In this document: positions 31,236-33,342 of the stretch, piece by piece
How the letters are laid out: the number at the start of each line of letters is the position of its first letter
Numbering within the stretch: position 1 is the first letter of the stretch
NCBI GenBank assembly: GCA_013290025.1
Contig: JABCYV010000024.1
Span: forward strand, 1-33,342
Source of the DNA: Acidobacteriota bacterium
GTDB taxonomy: Bacteria > Acidobacteriota > Terriglobia > Terriglobales > Acidobacteriaceae
Direction of reading: 5' to 3'
DNA length: 33,342 nucleotides
Notes under the pieces: generated by a model
Database searches by the model: none
Told to the model about the DNA's origin: nothing
Seen by the model: the letters and a program-made list of their open reading frames with translations, nothing else
Translations under genes and position numbers: made by a program

Positions 31236-32270
31236 TCAGGCGCGTACCGGAACTCGCTTGCGCCGCTCTTTCACGCTCACCGGATTGAGGAAAGTCATCA
31301 TAGCGCGCAAGCGCCCGCCCACTTCCTCGATCTGGTGTTCCTGCTCGTGTTCGCGGGTAGCTTCAAACCATTCGCGGCCGGACTCGTTTTCCGCAATCCA
31401 CTTGCGAGCGTAGGTTCCATCCTGGATTTCTTTCAGCATCTGCCGCATGGTTCGGCGCGTCTCGTCGGTGATAACGCGAGGGCCGCCGGTGTAATCCCCG
31501 TGCTCGGCGGTATCACTTACCGAGTAGCGCATGTAGTTCAGGCCGCCGCGATACATGAGGTCCACGATAAGCTTCAATTCGTGCATGCACTCGAAGTACG
31601 CGATTTCCGGTTGGTAGCCAGCCTCGACCAAAGTCTCGAAACCCGCCTTCACCAGCGCACTCACACCGCCGCACAGTACCGTCTGCTCGCCGAAGAGATC
31701 GGTTTCAGTCTCTTCCGCAAATGTGGTTTCGATGACACCGGCTCGGGTCGTGCCCAACGCTTTGGCATAAGACAGCGCCAATTCCTTGGCCAAACCGCTG
31801 GTGTCCTGATGAATTGCCAGTAACGCTGGTGTGCCACCGCCCTCAACAAATACCTCGCGCACACGGTGACCCGGCGCCTTGGGGGCAATCATAGAAACGT
31901 CGACGTTAGTCGGCGGCTTGATGGTCCCGAAGCGGATATTGAAGCCGTGAGCGAACATCAACGTCTTCCCTGCCGATAAATGAGGAGCGATGTCCCGCTT
32001 GTAAACTTCGGGCTGTGTCGTATCTGGCACCAGCATCATGATGACGTCGGCCCAGGCTGCGGCGTCAGCGATCGAACTCACACTCAGTCCAGCCGCCTGC
32101 GCTTTAGCTCGTGACTCACTCGTGCTTGGCAGCCCGACGCGAACTTGCACTCCGCTGTCCTTCAAGTTCAGTGCGTGCGCATGTCCCTGGGAACCGTAGC
32201 CGATGATGGCCACTTTCTTCGCCTGGATGAGGCCTAGATCAGCAGAACTATCAAGATAGATTTTTGCCAT
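31236..32270 (-). CDS. ilvC: Ketol-acid reductoisomerase (NADP+)
   Basis: A 344-residue class I enzyme that isomerises and reduces acetolactate or acetohydroxybutyrate, the second step of valine and isoleucine synthesis. The Rossmann motif is [21 protein letters not shown]; the metal-binding knotted domain has [14 protein letters not shown] and [16 protein letters not shown]. Length and motifs fit the class I family; the C-terminal 20 residues are a little longer than usual. AAGGGA lies 6 nt before the ATG. It is the last gene seen of ilvB-ilvN-ilvC, 33 nt after ilvN. Confidence 0.97.
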   Translation of the reverse strand: MAKIYLDSSADLGLIQAKKVAIIGYGSQGHAHALNLKDSGVQVRVGLPSTSESRAKAQAAGLSVSSIADAAAWADVIMMLVPDTTQPEVYKRDIAPHLSAGKTLMFAHGFNIRFGTIKPPTNVDVSMIAPKAPGHRVREVFVEGGGTPALLAIHQDTSGLAKELALSYAKALGTTRAGVIETTFAEETETDLFGEQTVLCGGVSALVKAGFETLVEAGYQPEIAYFECMHELKLIVDLMYRGGLNYMRYSVSDTAEHGDYTGGPRVITDETRRTMRQMLKEIQDGTYARKWIAENESGREWFEATREHEQEHQIEEVGGRLRAMMTFLNPVSVKERRKRVPVRA

Positions 32271-32303
32271 GGGAATCCCTTTCGTCCAAAAATTGTTATT
32301 TGG

Positions 32304-32855
32304 TTACACCGAGTATGAGACGTCGTCGTCGAGCGCAACCTGCGGCATCGTCTGAGTTGGTGAGACTCCAACCGAAGACTTGCTTCCGCGGCGCATGGCT
32401 ACAATACCGGTGCGCACCATCTCCAATACGCCATAAGGACGCAGCACCTCGAGCAGCCCGTCGATTTTATCTTCCGCCCCGGTGATTTCGATGGTCAGCG
32501 ATTCAGGCGCAACATCCACCACGCGCGCGCGAAATACGCTGGCCAACTCCAACACGTGGGAGCGTCCCTCCTGGGTTGCGGCCACTTTAATCATTGCGAG
32601 ATCGCGTACGATCGACGGCTGATGCGTAATGTTTTCCACCAGCAGGACGTTGACCAGTTTGTAGAGGTTGGCCTCGATGCGGCGGGCCTGATCGCGGTCG
32701 GCATCAACCGTAATGGTCATGCGCGAGACCTCGGGCTTTTCCGTTCGTCCCACGGTGAGCGAATCGATGTTGAAGGCGCGGCGGCGAAATAGCGATGCCA
32801 CCCGGGTCAGCACGCCCGGCTTGTTTTCTACGTAGACGACAAATGTGTTCATCAT
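32304..32855 (-). CDS. ilvN: Acetolactate synthase small (regulatory) subunit
   Basis: A 183-residue regulatory subunit. The N-terminal ACT domain begins NTFVVYVENKPGVLTRVASL and has RRRAFNIDSLTVGRTE, as in IlvN/IlvH; the C-terminal domain has EITGAEDKIDGLLEVLRPYG and IVAMRRGS. It binds valine and controls the catalytic subunit. ilvB lies upstream and ilvC downstream, the usual operon order. The start is ATG at 32855 (MMNTF) or 32852; neither has a strong ribosome site. A palindromic repeat occupies the gap to ilvB. Confidence 0.95.
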   Translation of the reverse strand: MMNTFVVYVENKPGVLTRVASLFRRRAFNIDSLTVGRTEKPEVSRMTITVDADRDQARRIEANLYKLVNVLLVENITHQPSIVRDLAMIKVAATQEGRSHVLELASVFRARVVDVAPESLTIEITGAEDKIDGLLEVLRPYGVLEMVRTGIVAMRRGSKSSVGVSPTQTMPQVALDDDVSYSV

Positions 32856-32900
32856 GTTCGTTTTAGTCCGCGACTCGACCTCTACAGCTCATCGGCCAAC

Positions 32901-32981
32901 TTCGTGTACCTTCGTGTCCTTAGTGGTTTAAGTCTTTTTTGTCGAGCTAACCACACAGGGCACGACGAAGGATCACGAAGG
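32901..32981. repeat. Inverted repeat (REP-like) between ilvB and ilvN
   Basis: The left arm, containing CCTTCGTGTCCTTAGTGGTT (32909-32928), is imperfectly complementary to the right arm, TAACCACACAGGGCACGACG followed by AAGGATCACGAAGG (32948-32981). A T-run (TTTTTT) lies in the loop. Elements built from CTTCGTGTCCTTxGTGG are scattered between genes in many bacteria. It lies inside the ilv operon. Confidence 0.55.
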
Positions 32982-33001
32982 AATCCAACGCCCCTACCGT
33001 C

Positions 33002-33342
33002 TCATTCGTCGCTCGCAGTTTCGACGATCGGACTTGGGCGGCGAATCATTTCATGCAAGGACGCTCCCGCTGCCACCATGGGGTAGACCGTGTCCTCCTG
33101 CTCGACCTGGAAATTAATCAACACCGGCCCATTGTGTTTGCGTGCCGATCGCACCGCTGGAACAACCTGAGAGCGTTCGGTCACGGTAACACCCTGGATG
33201 CCGTAAGCCTCGGCCAGCTTGGCGAAATCAGGATTCAGCAGAGGTGTTGCCTGATAGTTGCGCTCGTAAAAGAACTCCTGCCATTGCCGCACCATCCCCA
33301 AATATCCGTTGTTGATGATGGCGATGTTAATTTTGAGGTTCT
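33002..33342 (-). CDS. ilvB: Acetolactate synthase large subunit, C-terminal part
   Basis: The frame enters from the right edge of the window and ends at TGA 33004-33002; about 113 C-terminal residues are present. INIAIINNGYLGMVRQWQEF is the thiamine diphosphate-binding segment of the large subunit, followed by PDFAKLAEAYGIQGVTVTE and VEQEDTVYPMVAAGASLHEM at the C-terminus. It catalyses the first step of branched-chain amino acid synthesis together with IlvN. The 5' part lies outside the window. ilvN follows after 146 nt. Confidence 0.95.
   Translation of the reverse strand, partial: NLKINIAIINNGYLGMVRQWQEFFYERNYQATPLLNPDFAKLAEAYGIQGVTVTERSQVVPAVRSARKHNGPVLINFQVEQEDTVYPMVAAGASLHEMIRRPSPIVETASDE

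Noticed and set aside
1-33342. CRISPR array, prophage or insertion sequence
   Set aside because: No regularly spaced direct repeats, transposase or integrase motifs, or target-site duplications were seen.

Overview
This 33.3 kb window looks like chromosomal DNA from a soil-type Acidobacteriota bacterium. That is an inference, not a database result. It rests on a GC-rich composition, a very large secreted BNR/Ig-like protein with a membrane hairpin in its last Ig repeat, several TonB-C and PilZ proteins, and short palindromic repeats between genes. TGA is an ordinary stop in most genes here. No plasmid, phage, insertion-sequence or CRISPR signature is visible.

Layout. 1-420: 5' end of a small reverse-strand gene and tRNA-Leu(UAG). 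415-2310: DUF3467 protein and a GT39-type membrane glycosyltransferase, stop touching start. 2353-4282: molybdate ABC genes modB-modC without modA, separated by a palindromic repeat. 4519-8227: small HTH-like protein, di-heme cytochrome c, SYLF lipid-binding protein, PilZ protein and a 71-residue protein. 8424-12650: 1408-codon secreted BNR/Ig protein whose signal peptide appears to lie in another frame. 12977-16741: proC, a GAF-TM-TonB_C fusion and an MFS transporter. 16858-19232: overlapping UDP-glucose dehydrogenase and UDP-glucuronate decarboxylase genes (a UDP-xylose route). 19243-20939: receiver-like/PilZ/PilZ protein and a membrane-anchored zinc-finger protein. 21251-26252: four-gene minor pseudopilin operon (GspH/FimT, PilV, PilW and a large PilX-like protein) closed by a strong terminator. 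26408-27637: DUF3179 gene with one in-frame UGA. 27631-31200: small lipoprotein, HAD hydrolase, zinc-ribbon/SnoaL-like protein, TonB_C protein and a six-helix channel-like protein with an altered filter. 31236-33342: ilvB-ilvN-ilvC on the reverse strand.

The standout is the DUF3179 gene. Its single in-frame UGA sits exactly at the first cysteine of the conserved TYCxxC motif, giving U-x-x-C. It is followed 15 nt later by a perfect 6-bp hairpin with a GGUCU loop, like the apical loop of the E. coli fdhF SECIS as I remember it. I read it as a candidate 409-residue selenoprotein rather than two ORFs. A nonsense mutation or base-call error in a Cys codon remains possible, and no Sec machinery lies in the window.

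Other points are the lost GYGD filter in the channel, GPDGxxGTADD-like calcium-loop repeats shared by PilV and PilW, the GAF-TonB_C fusion, and the apparent frameshift in the large secreted protein.
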